This document shows positions 29,400-38,489 of a stretch of 64,000 bases of DNA, piece by piece. The notes below the pieces were generated by a model that searched no databases, was not told the DNA's origin, and saw only the letters and a program-made list of their open reading frames with translations. This stretch comes from Gloeocapsopsis sp. IPPAS B-1203 (GTDB taxonomy: Bacteria; Cyanobacteriota; Cyanobacteriia; Cyanobacteriales; Chroococcidiopsidaceae). Where the stretch lies: assembly GCF_002749975.1 (NCBI RefSeq), contig NZ_PEIG01000008.1:124001-188000 (forward strand), read 5' to 3'. The position numbers were made by a program, and so were the translations under genes. The stretch's first letter is position 1; the number at the start of each line of letters is the position of its first letter.

Positions 29400-30545
29400 A
29401 TGGAATCGGTGAAGCATATTGAGTTAGTGAGCAGCCCTGTTCCAGTTCGAGCCAGTGAAGAGTACTCTGGTCATAGCTTGGCACTTGAGGATATCGTGCA
29501 TCGTTTTGGTGACATGGTAGCGCTGCAAGATATTCACTTAAATATTCAACCTGGTGAATTTGTCTCACTCCTCGGTCCGAGTGGTTGTGGTAAAACAACA
29601 CTGCTACGAATTATTTCTGGCTTTCTCAAACCAAGCTCTGGCAAAATTTTGATTGATGGTCAATCAGTCGGCGCACTTTCTCCAAAGCAGCGGGGTGTGG
29701 GAATTGTCTTTCAAAATTATGCACTCTTTCCACATATGAACGTTTGGGACAATGTGGCATATGGATTACGTGCCAACCGATTTCCGCGTGGTAGAGTTGC
29801 CAACAAAGTGGGAGAGATGCTCGAACTTGTACAACTCGGTCATTTAGCCAAGCGTTATCCGAGTGAATTGTCCGGTGGACAACAGCAGCGAGTTGCGATC
29901 GCCCGTGCTTTAGCAGTAGAACCAAAACTCATGCTCTTAGATGAGCCTTTTAGTGCTCTAGATAAAAATTTGCGCCTTGATATGCAAATTGAAATTCGCC
30001 GCCTGTTAAAAGAGCAAGGGATTACAGCAATTCTGGTGACTCATGACCAAGAAGAAGCAATGAGTATGTCAGATCGCATCGCAGTCATGTCGCAGGGAAC
30101 AATCCATCAATTTGATACTCCCACTCAAATCTATGATCAACCTGCAACACTGTTTGTCAGTACATTTGTTGGTACGTGTAACCTCTTACCTGGCAAGCTG
30201 ATCGAACAGGATACCGCAGACTGCGTTGTAGAAGTTCCTGGAGGAGGTCAACTGCGCGTTGCAAATCAAGATACAGTAAAGTCACACAATGATGTTCTAC
30301 TAGCAGTCCGACCTGAAAATTTACGGATTCAAACCCAACCTAGTACGCACTCTTTACCAACTATCGTAGAAATGTGTTTACCTTTAGGGGCTGTAATGGC
30401 ATACGAAATGCAAATTGCACCTAATACGAAAGTTAAGGTAACACAACCTCGCCTTCCTGGAACTCGTCCTCTGCAACAAGGACAGCAAATTTATCTAGAA
30501 CTCGCATCGCCGCAAGCTTGCGCGTTATTTCCAGCAGTGAGTTGA
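29400..30545 (+). CDS. ABC transporter ATPase, spermidine/putrescine (PotA) type
   Basis: A 381-residue importer ATPase. Walker A is GPSGCGKT (59-66), the signature motif is ELSGGQQQRVAIARAL, and Walker B is LMLLDEPFSALD. A C-terminal TOBE-type regulatory region follows residue 250. It energises the uptake system formed with the permeases at 35185-36889, serving several binding proteins encoded in between. No strong ribosome binding site precedes the ATG. First gene of the operon. Confidence 0.92.
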   Translation: MESVKHIELVSSPVPVRASEEYSGHSLALEDIVHRFGDMVALQDIHLNIQPGEFVSLLGPSGCGKTTLLRIISGFLKPSSGKILIDGQSVGALSPKQRGVGIVFQNYALFPHMNVWDNVAYGLRANRFPRGRVANKVGEMLELVQLGHLAKRYPSELSGGQQQRVAIARALAVEPKLMLLDEPFSALDKNLRLDMQIEIRRLLKEQGITAILVTHDQEEAMSMSDRIAVMSQGTIHQFDTPTQIYDQPATLFVSTFVGTCNLLPGKLIEQDTADCVVEVPGGGQLRVANQDTVKSHNDVLLAVRPENLRIQTQPSTHSLPTIVEMCLPLGAVMAYEMQIAPNTKVKVTQPRLPGTRPLQQGQQIYLELASPQACALFPAVS

Positions 30546-30591
30546 GCATCGTTTACACATTCATTTCATCCTGTCTGTTAAAAATGCATAT

Positions 30592-31677
30592 ATGAACTAT
30601 CGCATGAAGCGCCGCACATTTCTGGGCGCAAGTTTTATGGCAGGTATGGCGATGACAGGGTTAGGTTCCTGTAACCAATCGCAAGGAAGCGGTAATTCAT
30701 CGCAAGGAGGACGTTTAGTCGCTGCAACTTATCCTGGTAATTGGGAAGATGCGCACCGTAGTATCTTAGTACCAGCTTTTAAGCAAGCAAGAGGAGCCGA
30801 TGTCACATTAGTTCCTCTTTTAGCTGTCGATCAAGTTGCACGTTTGCAAGCATCTGCGACAAATCCACCGTTTGACACAGCAATTCTCGATCCAGGTCCG
30901 TTAATTACTGCCCCAAAACAAGACATTCTACAAACGTTCCCAGCTAATCTAAGTCAACACTTTGCAGACATCTTACCACGCTATCAAGGTGCAGATACAG
31001 GCAATTGGGGACCCATTGTCGGATTACAGTTTGTTGGTATTGCCTACAACCCGAAAAAAATTACAACTCCACCATCTTCATGGAAAGACTTGTGGTTGTC
31101 ACAGTATCGCGGTCGGGTTGGTATTCCTAACATGAATAGTAGCCTTGGTACAGGGTGGATGGTTGAAATTGCCAAGATGAATGGCGGAAGTGAGACAAAT
31201 ATTGAGCCAGCCTTTCAAGCCGTAGAAGAGTTACTACCCAACTTAGCAGCCGTTGCTGCAAATCCAGGTGCTTTATCGACACTATTTCAACAAGGGGAAG
31301 TAGATATTGCTCCGCACAATCTCAGCAGTATTGCCGTGTTGCAAGATAAGGGCATTGATGTGGAATGGGTGATTCCTCGCGAAGGTAGTTACGCTTTTGG
31401 TGCGTCGATGCATGTCGTGAAAAATCCCACATCGAGTGTGGAATTAGCAACAGCTTATATTGATACTGCTTTAAGTACCGAAGTGCAAACTGCAATGGCA
31501 GAGGCTCCATACTATGTTGCACCAGTAAACAGAAATGCACCTCTTCAGGGTGTTCTCGCCGAAAAGATTGCTACTAACTTTGACGAGTACGAAAAGTTTA
31601 TTTATCAAGATTGGGAAATGATCTCTCAACAGCGATCGCAATGGATTGAGCGCTTTAACCGAGAAGTCACGGTATAA
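30592..31677 (+). CDS. ABC transporter substrate-binding protein 1 (PotD-like, Tat lipoprotein)
   Basis: A 361-residue binding protein. The leader has KRRTFLG (twin arginine, residues 6-12) and LGSC with Cys27 as the lipidation residue, the best lipobox of the six paralogues. The mature part has the family phrases YPGNWEDAHR, NPPFDT, VGIAYNPKKI and SSWKDLW, and it ends in WIERFNREV. It delivers an unknown, possibly polyamine- or ureide-like, solute to the shared permeases. It follows the ATPase gene by 46 bp and precedes paralogue 2 by 6 bp. Confidence 0.9.
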   Translation: MNYRMKRRTFLGASFMAGMAMTGLGSCNQSQGSGNSSQGGRLVAATYPGNWEDAHRSILVPAFKQARGADVTLVPLLAVDQVARLQASATNPPFDTAILDPGPLITAPKQDILQTFPANLSQHFADILPRYQGADTGNWGPIVGLQFVGIAYNPKKITTPPSSWKDLWLSQYRGRVGIPNMNSSLGTGWMVEIAKMNGGSETNIEPAFQAVEELLPNLAAVAANPGALSTLFQQGEVDIAPHNLSSIAVLQDKGIDVEWVIPREGSYAFGASMHVVKNPTSSVELATAYIDTALSTEVQTAMAEAPYYVAPVNRNAPLQGVLAEKIATNFDEYEKFIYQDWEMISQQRSQWIERFNREVTV

Positions 31678-31683
31678 AAACAT

Positions 31684-32775
31684 ATGTTAAACCGCCGAAT
31701 GCTCGTCATGAGTCGTCGAGCCATGCTAGGAACAAGTGTATTTGCCGGTGCAAGTTTACTTCTTAAAGCATGTGCTAACAGTGCAACAACATCCAACACG
31801 CCTACTACTGGTGGAAAATTAATTGCAACAACTTTACCAGGTTCATGGGAGCAATTTAATCGTACGGTTCTTGTGCCACAATTTACTGCGGATACCAATG
31901 CCGAAGCCGCGTTAGTTCCGTTAGTTTCAGCAGATCAAGTTGCCAAATTACAAGCATCTCCTAATAATCCACCCTTTGATGTACTGTCGCTAGACTCTGG
32001 CGTATTTGAAGGTGTTCCGAAAGAAAAACTTTTTCAGAAACTACCAACTCAGCAACTGCAAAACTACAGCGAGTTGGCTGCACAATTTCAAACTCAAGAT
32101 GCTTGGGGGGCATTAATTGGAGTACAAGCAGTGGGTATTGCTTACAATCCCCGAACTGTCAAAACACCACCATCTTCTTGGCAAGATTTATGGAGTTCGC
32201 AATACAAAGGTCGTGTGGCACTTATGGCAATGCGAAACAATCATACGATTGGCTTCATGCAGAAAATTGCCAAAATTCACGGTGGAAGTGCAGAAAATCT
32301 AGAACCCGCATTTGATGCGCTAGAAGAACTCACACCGAATTTGACAGGTGTTGTTGCAAATGCAGGTGCACTCATTACTCTATTTCAGCAAGGCGAGGTA
32401 GATCTCGCACCACATGACTTAAATAGTGTCAAATTGCTGCAATCAAAGGGAGTCGATATAGATTGGGTGATGCCACAAGAAGGCGGATTTGCACTGACAC
32501 CAATTATGACAATTGTGCAAAATCCCACAGCAAGTGTGGAACTAGCAACTGCTTATATTGATGCTGCGATCAGTACCGATGTTCAAACACAAATGACTGA
32601 GACAAATTATGTTTTGCCGACTAATCGTAATGTTCCGATTCCAGGGGCGATCGCTCAAAAACTCGGTAACAATCTCGAAGAAATTTTGAGCAAGTTAGAG
32701 TTTTTGGACTGGGGAACGATTAACAAACACCGTACAGCATGGATCGAGCAATTTGATCAAACTGTCCAAGCTTGA
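31684..32775 (+). CDS. ABC transporter substrate-binding protein 2 (PotD-like, Tat lipoprotein)
   Basis: A 363-residue paralogue of the preceding protein. SRRAMLG (10-16) is the twin-arginine motif, and the lipobox-like sequence ends at Cys30 with Lys at position -2, which is unusual for a lipobox. The order of conserved blocks (LPGSWEQFN, NNPPFDV, VGIAYNPRTV, PPSSWQDLW, NLEPAFDAL) is unchanged. The C-terminus reads WIEQFDQTVQA, a change from the ERFxREV ending of the others. Ligand unknown. Confidence 0.9.
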   Translation: MLNRRMLVMSRRAMLGTSVFAGASLLLKACANSATTSNTPTTGGKLIATTLPGSWEQFNRTVLVPQFTADTNAEAALVPLVSADQVAKLQASPNNPPFDVLSLDSGVFEGVPKEKLFQKLPTQQLQNYSELAAQFQTQDAWGALIGVQAVGIAYNPRTVKTPPSSWQDLWSSQYKGRVALMAMRNNHTIGFMQKIAKIHGGSAENLEPAFDALEELTPNLTGVVANAGALITLFQQGEVDLAPHDLNSVKLLQSKGVDIDWVMPQEGGFALTPIMTIVQNPTASVELATAYIDAAISTDVQTQMTETNYVLPTNRNVPIPGAIAQKLGNNLEEILSKLEFLDWGTINKHRTAWIEQFDQTVQA

Positions 32776-32821
32776 GCAAACCCTACTTTTAATGAATGTT
32801 TATGTTCATCCACTTATGATT

Positions 32822-33910
32822 ATGTACCACCGGAGATTAAATGATCTTTCTCGACGTGCTTTTTTGGGAGCAAGTTTATTTGCAGCGACAAGTCTCGTCA
32901 AAGCTTGTGGTGGAACAACTGCAACAAGTGGCAGTACTACGGGTGGAAGAATTATTGCTACTTGCTTTGCTGGTAGTTGGGAACAGTTTTATCGCAACGT
33001 TCTGATTCCAGCTTTTACTAAAGCTACTGGAGGCGAAGTGAGCTTAGTGCCGATGGTTTCACTAGAGCAAGTCGCTCAACTTACGGCATCACCGAATAAT
33101 CCTCCATTTGATATTGTTTTACTTGATGAAGGACCATTCAACGCAGCATCACAAGAACAGTTATTTGTCAAGCCCGATGTAGAGCTAATTCAAAATTACG
33201 CCGATGTCTTACCAGAGTTGCAAAATCCTGATGGCTGGGGACCAACAACAGGCGTTCAAGTTATGGGTATTGCTTATAATCCCAAAACAGTATCAACTCC
33301 GCCGACTTCTTGGGAAGATTTGTGGGATTCCAAGTATCGCAATCGAGTATCGATGCAAGGAATGCAGACGACTCAAGGCACTTCTTTGATGGTACAAATT
33401 GCAAAAATGCGTGGGGGCGATGAGACTAATATTGAGCCAGCGTTTAGCGCACTTCAAGATTTAAAACCAAATTTAACAGGCATTGCATCGAATGCAGGAG
33501 CTTTAGCGACACTCTTTCAACAAGAGGAAATTGATTTAGCACCACACGATCTGAATAATGTTGTTGCTTTGCGATCGCGCGGCGTGAATATTGATTGGGT
33601 AATGCCTCAAGAAGGCGGAATTGCCTTGCGTCCGGCGCAACAGATTGTTAGAAATACAACTGTTAATCCAGAATTGGCAGCTGCTTTTATTGATACTGCG
33701 CTGAGTGCTGATGTGCAAAGTGCAATGGCATCGGAGCCTTATTACTTTTTACCTTCTAATCGCAATGTTGTCTTATCGGGTGTGTTGGCAGAAAAGCTGG
33801 GTAATAACTCAGAAGAGGTTTTAGATAAATTGGTACTTCTTGATTGGAACGCTATTAATAAACAGCGTACGGCTTGGATTGAGCGATTTGATCGCGAAGT
33901 ACAAGTTTGA
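32822..33910 (+). CDS. ABC transporter substrate-binding protein 3 (PotD-like, Tat lipoprotein)
   Basis: The frame is open from a TTG at 32753 within the previous gene, but alignment with the paralogues (MLNRRMLVMSRRAMLG beside MYHRRLNDLSRRAFLG) places the start at the ATG at 32822, giving 362 residues. Twin-arginine at residues 11-12, lipobox-like Cys29. Blocks AGSWEQFYR, NNPPFDIVLL, MGIAYNPKTV and PPTSWEDLW are conserved; the ending is WIERFDREV. A palindromic repeat follows the stop. Confidence 0.88.
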   Translation: MYHRRLNDLSRRAFLGASLFAATSLVKACGGTTATSGSTTGGRIIATCFAGSWEQFYRNVLIPAFTKATGGEVSLVPMVSLEQVAQLTASPNNPPFDIVLLDEGPFNAASQEQLFVKPDVELIQNYADVLPELQNPDGWGPTTGVQVMGIAYNPKTVSTPPTSWEDLWDSKYRNRVSMQGMQTTQGTSLMVQIAKMRGGDETNIEPAFSALQDLKPNLTGIASNAGALATLFQQEEIDLAPHDLNNVVALRSRGVNIDWVMPQEGGIALRPAQQIVRNTTVNPELAAAFIDTALSADVQSAMASEPYYFLPSNRNVVLSGVLAEKLGNNSEEVLDKLVLLDWNAINKQRTAWIERFDREVQV

Positions 33911-33918
33911 CGTGAAGA

Positions 33919-33970
33919 TAGCCTAGCGACTAAAGTCGCGGCTGAAAAACAAAGTCCACCTGCGTGGACT
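33919..33970. repeat. Two-hairpin palindromic element (GACTAAAGTC core)
   Basis: Two adjacent inverted repeats lie between binding-protein genes 3 and 4: AGCGACT-AA-AGTCGC within 33919-33944 and AGTCCACCTGCGTGGACT at 33953-33970. The first core is related to the GACTTTAGTC hairpins at 39196-39222 and 44168-44193, here in the opposite orientation. It is of the dispersed REP-like type common in cyanobacteria. Confidence 0.7.
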
Positions 33971-34103
33971 CATGAAACAAGGTTGTACAAAACGACACAA
34001 GTAAACTTCGTCTATGCATATCAACAAAAACAATTAGAAATTCAATGCTCTAATCTCCCCTGCTTCTTTCTCTGTGTAGCTGCTTCTATCTAGTGAAAAC
34101 ACT

Positions 34104-35183
34104 ATGTCTCACGTACTAACCACTAAAATGACCCGCCGCGCTGTACTTGGTGCAGGACTTTTTATTGGCTCTAGTTTGTTGTTAAAAGGATGTCAAAACG
34201 CATCATCGGTATCAAGTACCCAAGAATTAATTGTGACAACTTATGGTGGTTCTTGGGAAGAAGGGCATCGTCGCGAACTTGCAAGTTCATTTATAAAAGT
34301 GCATAACGCCAATGTGCGTGTTGTTTCTGAACCAGGTTTAGAAGCTGTTGCCAAAGTGCTAGCAGCGCGTCAGCAACCTCCATATGATGTCATTTTGATT
34401 CCGGAAGGACCGATGTTTATGGCAAATGCCGAAGGCGTTCTTCAAGAATTCCCGCAAGATGCGAGTCAAAATCATGCCAAGATTCTGCCGCAGTATCACA
34501 ATCAATCATTAGCCCCAATGGTGGGATCGCAAGTTTTGGGAATTGCCTACAATCCCGAACGCATTACAAATCCACCGCGATCGCTCTTAGATCTTTGGAG
34601 TTCAGAGTATCGCGATCGCATCGGGATTCCTTCATTAGAAAGTGGGTTGGGAACGACGTTTTTTGTCGAACTAGCACGGTTAGAAGGAGGTAGTGAAAAT
34701 GATGTGGAAGGTGCATTTGCCAAATTAGCGCAGCTTCGCCCGAATCTTGCTGCGGTTGCTCCGAATCCTGGAAGTTTAGCAACACTTTTACAGCAGGGTG
34801 AAATCGATATTGCACCGCATTGGTTTGACTATATTAGCGGCATTCGCGGCAAAGGAGCCAGTGTGGAATGGGTTGCTCCTACCGAAGAACTAGCTTCATC
34901 GAGTTCCTCATTGCAAATTGTCAGAAACTCAGGAGCGACTGAACTTGCAGCAGCTTACATTGACACGGCACTTTCGTTAGAAGTGCAAAGTGCGATGGCA
35001 CAGCCACCGTATAACTTTGTTCCCACGCACCAAGATGCGCCGATTCCGGAAGAACTCGCGCAAAAGCTGGGGAAAAGTCCGAGCGATCGCCTAGATGAGG
35101 TGGTCTTTATTCCAGATTGGCAGGCGATTAACCCTAATCGTTCAGCTTGGATTGAGCGTTTTGATCGAGAGGTAAAAATTTAA
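34104..35183 (+). CDS. ABC transporter substrate-binding protein 4 (PotD-like, Tat lipoprotein)
   Basis: A 359-residue paralogue. TRRAVLG at 10-16 and a lipobox-like LLKGC ending at Cys30. It is the most diverged of the group: VTTYGGSWEEGHRR replaces the usual opening, and the ligand-face segment APTEELASSSSSLQI has no counterpart in the others. Its gene ends one base before the first permease gene, so it may be the partner translated in closest ratio to the channel. Ligand unknown. Confidence 0.9.
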   Translation: MSHVLTTKMTRRAVLGAGLFIGSSLLLKGCQNASSVSSTQELIVTTYGGSWEEGHRRELASSFIKVHNANVRVVSEPGLEAVAKVLAARQQPPYDVILIPEGPMFMANAEGVLQEFPQDASQNHAKILPQYHNQSLAPMVGSQVLGIAYNPERITNPPRSLLDLWSSEYRDRIGIPSLESGLGTTFFVELARLEGGSENDVEGAFAKLAQLRPNLAAVAPNPGSLATLLQQGEIDIAPHWFDYISGIRGKGASVEWVAPTEELASSSSSLQIVRNSGATELAAAYIDTALSLEVQSAMAQPPYNFVPTHQDAPIPEELAQKLGKSPSDRLDEVVFIPDWQAINPNRSAWIERFDREVKI

Positions 35184-35184
35184 C

Positions 35185-36033
35185 ATGACCGCTAAGTTAT
35201 TTGCCCCACGAGAATGGCAGTTAGCACTACCACTCGCCATTTTCTTGCATTTATTCTATGTTGCACCCTTAGCTGTTTTGCTGGCATCAAGTTTTCAAAC
35301 TGCACCTGATGTCCCTAGCTTTACTTTGGCGCAATACTGGCAATTTTTCCAGGATGCCGTAAATCGTAAGGTTTTACTCGATACTTTTTGGTTAGGAGTG
35401 CAAGTAACGCTTGCTTGTTTATTATTTGGATATCCTGTTGCGTATATCTATGCGAATGCACCCGCAAAGTGGAAGGGACTTCTGACATTTTTGATTTTGT
35501 TACCACTGCTCACAAGTTCGGTGGTGCGGACTTTTGGCTGGGTTGTCATTTTAGGAAGACAAGGACTGATCAATTCGCTTTTACAAGGCGTGGGGCTGAC
35601 AGAAGAACCGATTAGATTACTGTTTACCCATCAAGGGGTGGCGATCGCCATGACGCAAATTCAGCTACCTTTGATGATTTTGCCCATCGTTGCATCTTTA
35701 GCACAGATCGATTCGCGACTCGCCGCAGCATCTGCAAGTTTGGGTGGTGGTGCTTGGCGAACATTTTGGAAAATTACTTTTCCGCTAACACTACCTGGAA
35801 TTATTTCCGGTTGCTTGCTTGTTTTTGCAATTACAGTCAGTTCTTTCGTGACTCCCTCGATTATCGGTGGCGGTCAAATTATGTATATGCCCACACTGAT
35901 TTATCAACAAGGCGTCGTGCTTTTAAATCGTTCATTTGCCGCGACGATCTCAGCAATTTTACTCGTAATGGTTTTAATCGTTGTCTTTGGACTCAGTAGT
36001 TTGGGTCAAAAAAGTCGTGATTACGTTCGCTAG
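35185..36033 (+). CDS. ABC transporter permease, PotB type
   Basis: A 282-residue inner-membrane permease with six predicted spans. The cytoplasmic coupling segment (EAA loop) reads AAASASLGGGAWRTFWKITFPLTLPG, which docks to the ATPase. Together with the next gene product it forms the translocation pore. It begins 1 bp after the binding-protein 4 stop codon. Confidence 0.92.
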   Translation: MTAKLFAPREWQLALPLAIFLHLFYVAPLAVLLASSFQTAPDVPSFTLAQYWQFFQDAVNRKVLLDTFWLGVQVTLACLLFGYPVAYIYANAPAKWKGLLTFLILLPLLTSSVVRTFGWVVILGRQGLINSLLQGVGLTEEPIRLLFTHQGVAIAMTQIQLPLMILPIVASLAQIDSRLAAASASLGGGAWRTFWKITFPLTLPGIISGCLLVFAITVSSFVTPSIIGGGQIMYMPTLIYQQGVVLLNRSFAATISAILLVMVLIVVFGLSSLGQKSRDYVR

Positions 36034-36043
36034 GAGTTAACCT

Positions 36044-36889
36044 GTGTCAACTACTACAACCGTTCGCACTTCAACAGGTCAGTTTGATAAATTAGATCGC
36101 CTATCTTTTAATTGGGTCATGTGGGGTATTGCTATTTTTAGCCTATTTGTCCTAACATTACCAACTTTAATTGTCTTAATTGCCTCGTTCAGTTCAGCAC
36201 AAACTTTGCGATTTCCGCCCACAGGTTTTTCGTTGCAGTGGTATGTAGCGCTGTTCAACTATCCCGAATTATGGTCAGCAGCGATAACCAGTTTTCAAGC
36301 TGCGTTGTGGACAACGTTAATTTGTATCGTACTCGGTGTTTGTGCTTCTTTGGCAATGGCAGGAAGTCGCGCCCGCTGGGTAGCTGCGATGGATGCACTA
36401 GTGATGTCACCGTTGGCTTTACCAGGTATTGCCGTAGGTTTAGGAATTCTGACTTATTTCAGTTTATTGGGAATTAGACTTTCCTTAATTACACTTGTGA
36501 TTAGTCACGTTGTTATTTGTATTCCTTACCTGATCCGCACGACGCTTGCGAGTTTAATTCAACTGGGAACATCGCTGCGGGAAGCTTCAACTGTACTAGG
36601 TGCAAGTCCTGTTTATACCTTCTTTCACGTCACGCTACCGCTAGTTAAACAGGGTGTCATTACAGGCGCATTCATGGCATTTTTGACTTCGTTTGACAAT
36701 ATCACGGTTTCCTTGTTTTTATCCGATGCTCGTACGGAAGTTTTACCAATTCGGATGTGGTCAATGATTGAAAACGATTTAGATGTCCGCGCCGCAGCCA
36801 TTTCAGGAATTCTAATTGTGATCACGGCGTTGTTGATGATCCTGATGGAGCGTGTCTCAGGTTTATCTAAGTTCTTGGTTAAGTCTTAA
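36044..36889 (+). CDS. ABC transporter permease, PotC type
   Basis: A 281-residue permease partner. The start is GTG at 36044, with TAGGAG eight bases upstream and no better ATG. Six spans are predicted, and the EAA-loop reads REASTVLGASPVYTFFHVTLPLVKQG. It completes the channel with the PotB-type subunit. After it, a short GGTAAT-type tandem repeat (36904-36922) intervenes before the hydroxyisourate-hydrolase-like gene. Confidence 0.92.
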   Translation: MSTTTTVRTSTGQFDKLDRLSFNWVMWGIAIFSLFVLTLPTLIVLIASFSSAQTLRFPPTGFSLQWYVALFNYPELWSAAITSFQAALWTTLICIVLGVCASLAMAGSRARWVAAMDALVMSPLALPGIAVGLGILTYFSLLGIRLSLITLVISHVVICIPYLIRTTLASLIQLGTSLREASTVLGASPVYTFFHVTLPLVKQGVITGAFMAFLTSFDNITVSLFLSDARTEVLPIRMWSMIENDLDVRAAAISGILIVITALLMILMERVSGLSKFLVKS

Positions 36890-36903
36890 AAGAAGAGGGA
36901 ATA

Positions 36904-36922
36904 GGTAATGGGTAATTGGTAG
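36904..36922. repeat. Short GGTAAT/GGGTAATT tandem repeat
   Basis: A degenerate heptamer repeat (ggtaatgggtaattggta) lies in the 112-bp spacer behind the PotC-type gene. The same unit recurs at 45698-45750 and 48752-48771, marking it as a family of short tandem repeats typical of cyanobacterial spacers. Confidence 0.6.
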
Positions 36923-37001
36923 TAAAAGATATTTATCATTCACTCAGAACTTCGCAGTAAATCAGTTTTTTCTCTTTAACCATTCTTCTTGAAGCGCTTT
37001 T

Positions 37002-37349
37002 ATGGCAGGTGGAATTTCAATTCATGTTGTTGATGTCACGCGGGGACTACCCGCCGCTGGAATGGAAGTGGAGATTTTCAAAGGCGGCGATCAGATTGCA
37101 GCAGGTGTGTTATCGCACCAAGGCGTGTTAGATCATTCTGTGGTTCGGGGTGAAAATGTTGAGCCTGGTAACTACGAAGTTGTCTTTCATATTGGTGAGT
37201 TTTACCGTCAACTTGGTTACGCTTTACCTGATGAATTTCCCTTTCTAGATATTGTTCCGTTTCGATTTGGTATTAGTGAGGTCGAGCAACATTATCATCT
37301 TCCACTTAAAGTTTCACCTTGGGGTTTTTCGCTGTTTCGCGGCGGATAG
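37002..37349 (+). CDS. 5-hydroxyisourate hydrolase-like (transthyretin-related) protein, altered active site
   Basis: A 115-residue protein that aligns over its full length with 5-hydroxyisourate hydrolases of ureide (uric acid) breakdown. The N-terminal His8 (ISIHVVD) and the HYHLPL histidine (His99) are kept. The DGR arginine is replaced (SHQGVL, Val42), and the C-terminal YRGS signature is FRGG, losing the tyrosine. Two of the four recognised active-site positions are thus changed. It may bind or hydrolyse a different cyclic ureide, or be a binding protein like transthyretin. It lies between the permease and binding-protein 5 genes, 36 bp before the latter. Confidence 0.85.
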   Translation: MAGGISIHVVDVTRGLPAAGMEVEIFKGGDQIAAGVLSHQGVLDHSVVRGENVEPGNYEVVFHIGEFYRQLGYALPDEFPFLDIVPFRFGISEVEQHYHLPLKVSPWGFSLFRGG

Positions 37350-37385
37350 TTAACGTCGTTTTTTAAAGGTTACTTAAATTAGATT

Positions 37386-38489
37386 ATGTCAAAGTTGTTT
37401 GCTCATCAGTTTTCGCGTCGCACAGTTCTGGGTGCTGCTATGTTTGCGGGCGCGAGTTGGCTGCTCAAAAGTTGTGCTACTGATACAACTACAGATACAT
37501 CGTCATCACCTCAAGGTAGCGGGCAGTTTGTAACAGCAGCGTTTCCTGGCACAACCGAAACGCTGACTCGCGAAAAAATAGTCCCTGAGTTTGCTGAAGC
37601 GACTGGAACACAAACAAGTATTGTGCCATTATTAGCATTTGAGCAAGTTGCACGTCTCAAAGCATCTGCAACTAATCCACCATTTGATGTGGTGCTGCTG
37701 GATGATGGACAGACAAATATTGCCATCAGCGAAGGTTTGATTCAAAAATTTCCCGCAGATTCAAGTGAAAATGTCAAAAATGTTGAGTCTGCGTTTCTGA
37801 GTACTGAAGGTTTCGCTCCCATTTTTTACGCGCAAGGAGTTGTCTTAGCTTACAACACAGAAAGAATTCAAACTCCACCGACTTCTTGGGAAGCTTTATC
37901 AAACAGCAATCTTTCTGGTAGTGCTGGCTTGGTGAGTATGAATAGCGTACTCGGAACCAGCTTTATGGTCGAGTTAGCACGCACGCGGGGAGGAGGTGAA
38001 TCAAATATTGAACCTGCATTTAGTATGCTGCAAGAAATTTTACCGAATGTGAATGGTGTTGCTGCAAATCCTGGCGCATTGTTGACGTTGTTTCAACAAG
38101 GAGAAGTTGACATTGCACCAATGTGGCATAACGATGCTGCGTACTTGAAAACGCGAGGAATACCAGTAGAGTGGGTAGTACCCGAATCAGGACTTGTTGG
38201 GGCGCGTTACAGCATGAACGTTGTTAGCAATCCGCGATCGGGTTTAGATGTAGCAGTTTCGTATATTGATACAGCACTCTCTGACGAAGTGCAGTCGTAT
38301 CTTTCGAGTAGTCCCTATTTCTATATTCCGGCAAATAGAAATGTACAGTTAGCACCTGAGATTGCTGAACAGCTACAAGCAAATACGTTGAGTGAGTTTA
38401 TGCAAAGAGTCAGTATCTTAGATTGGAAAACAATTAATACTCAACGTTCGGCTTGGATTGAGCGCTTTAACCGAGAGGTACAGGCATAA
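37386..38489 (+). CDS. ABC transporter substrate-binding protein 5 (PotD-like, Tat lipoprotein)
   Basis: A 367-residue paralogue with SRRTVLG (10-16) and lipobox-like LLKSC at Cys30. The opening AFPGTTETLTREKIV and the APMWHNDAAYL segment differ from the other copies, suggesting another ligand, while NPPFDV, PPTSWEAL, NIEPAF and WIERFNREV are kept. It is separated from the other binding proteins by the permeases and the hydroxyisourate-hydrolase-like gene. The stop overlaps the flavin reductase start by one base. Confidence 0.9.
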   Translation: MSKLFAHQFSRRTVLGAAMFAGASWLLKSCATDTTTDTSSSPQGSGQFVTAAFPGTTETLTREKIVPEFAEATGTQTSIVPLLAFEQVARLKASATNPPFDVVLLDDGQTNIAISEGLIQKFPADSSENVKNVESAFLSTEGFAPIFYAQGVVLAYNTERIQTPPTSWEALSNSNLSGSAGLVSMNSVLGTSFMVELARTRGGGESNIEPAFSMLQEILPNVNGVAANPGALLTLFQQGEVDIAPMWHNDAAYLKTRGIPVEWVVPESGLVGARYSMNVVSNPRSGLDVAVSYIDTALSDEVQSYLSSSPYFYIPANRNVQLAPEIAEQLQANTLSEFMQRVSILDWKTINTQRSAWIERFNREVQA

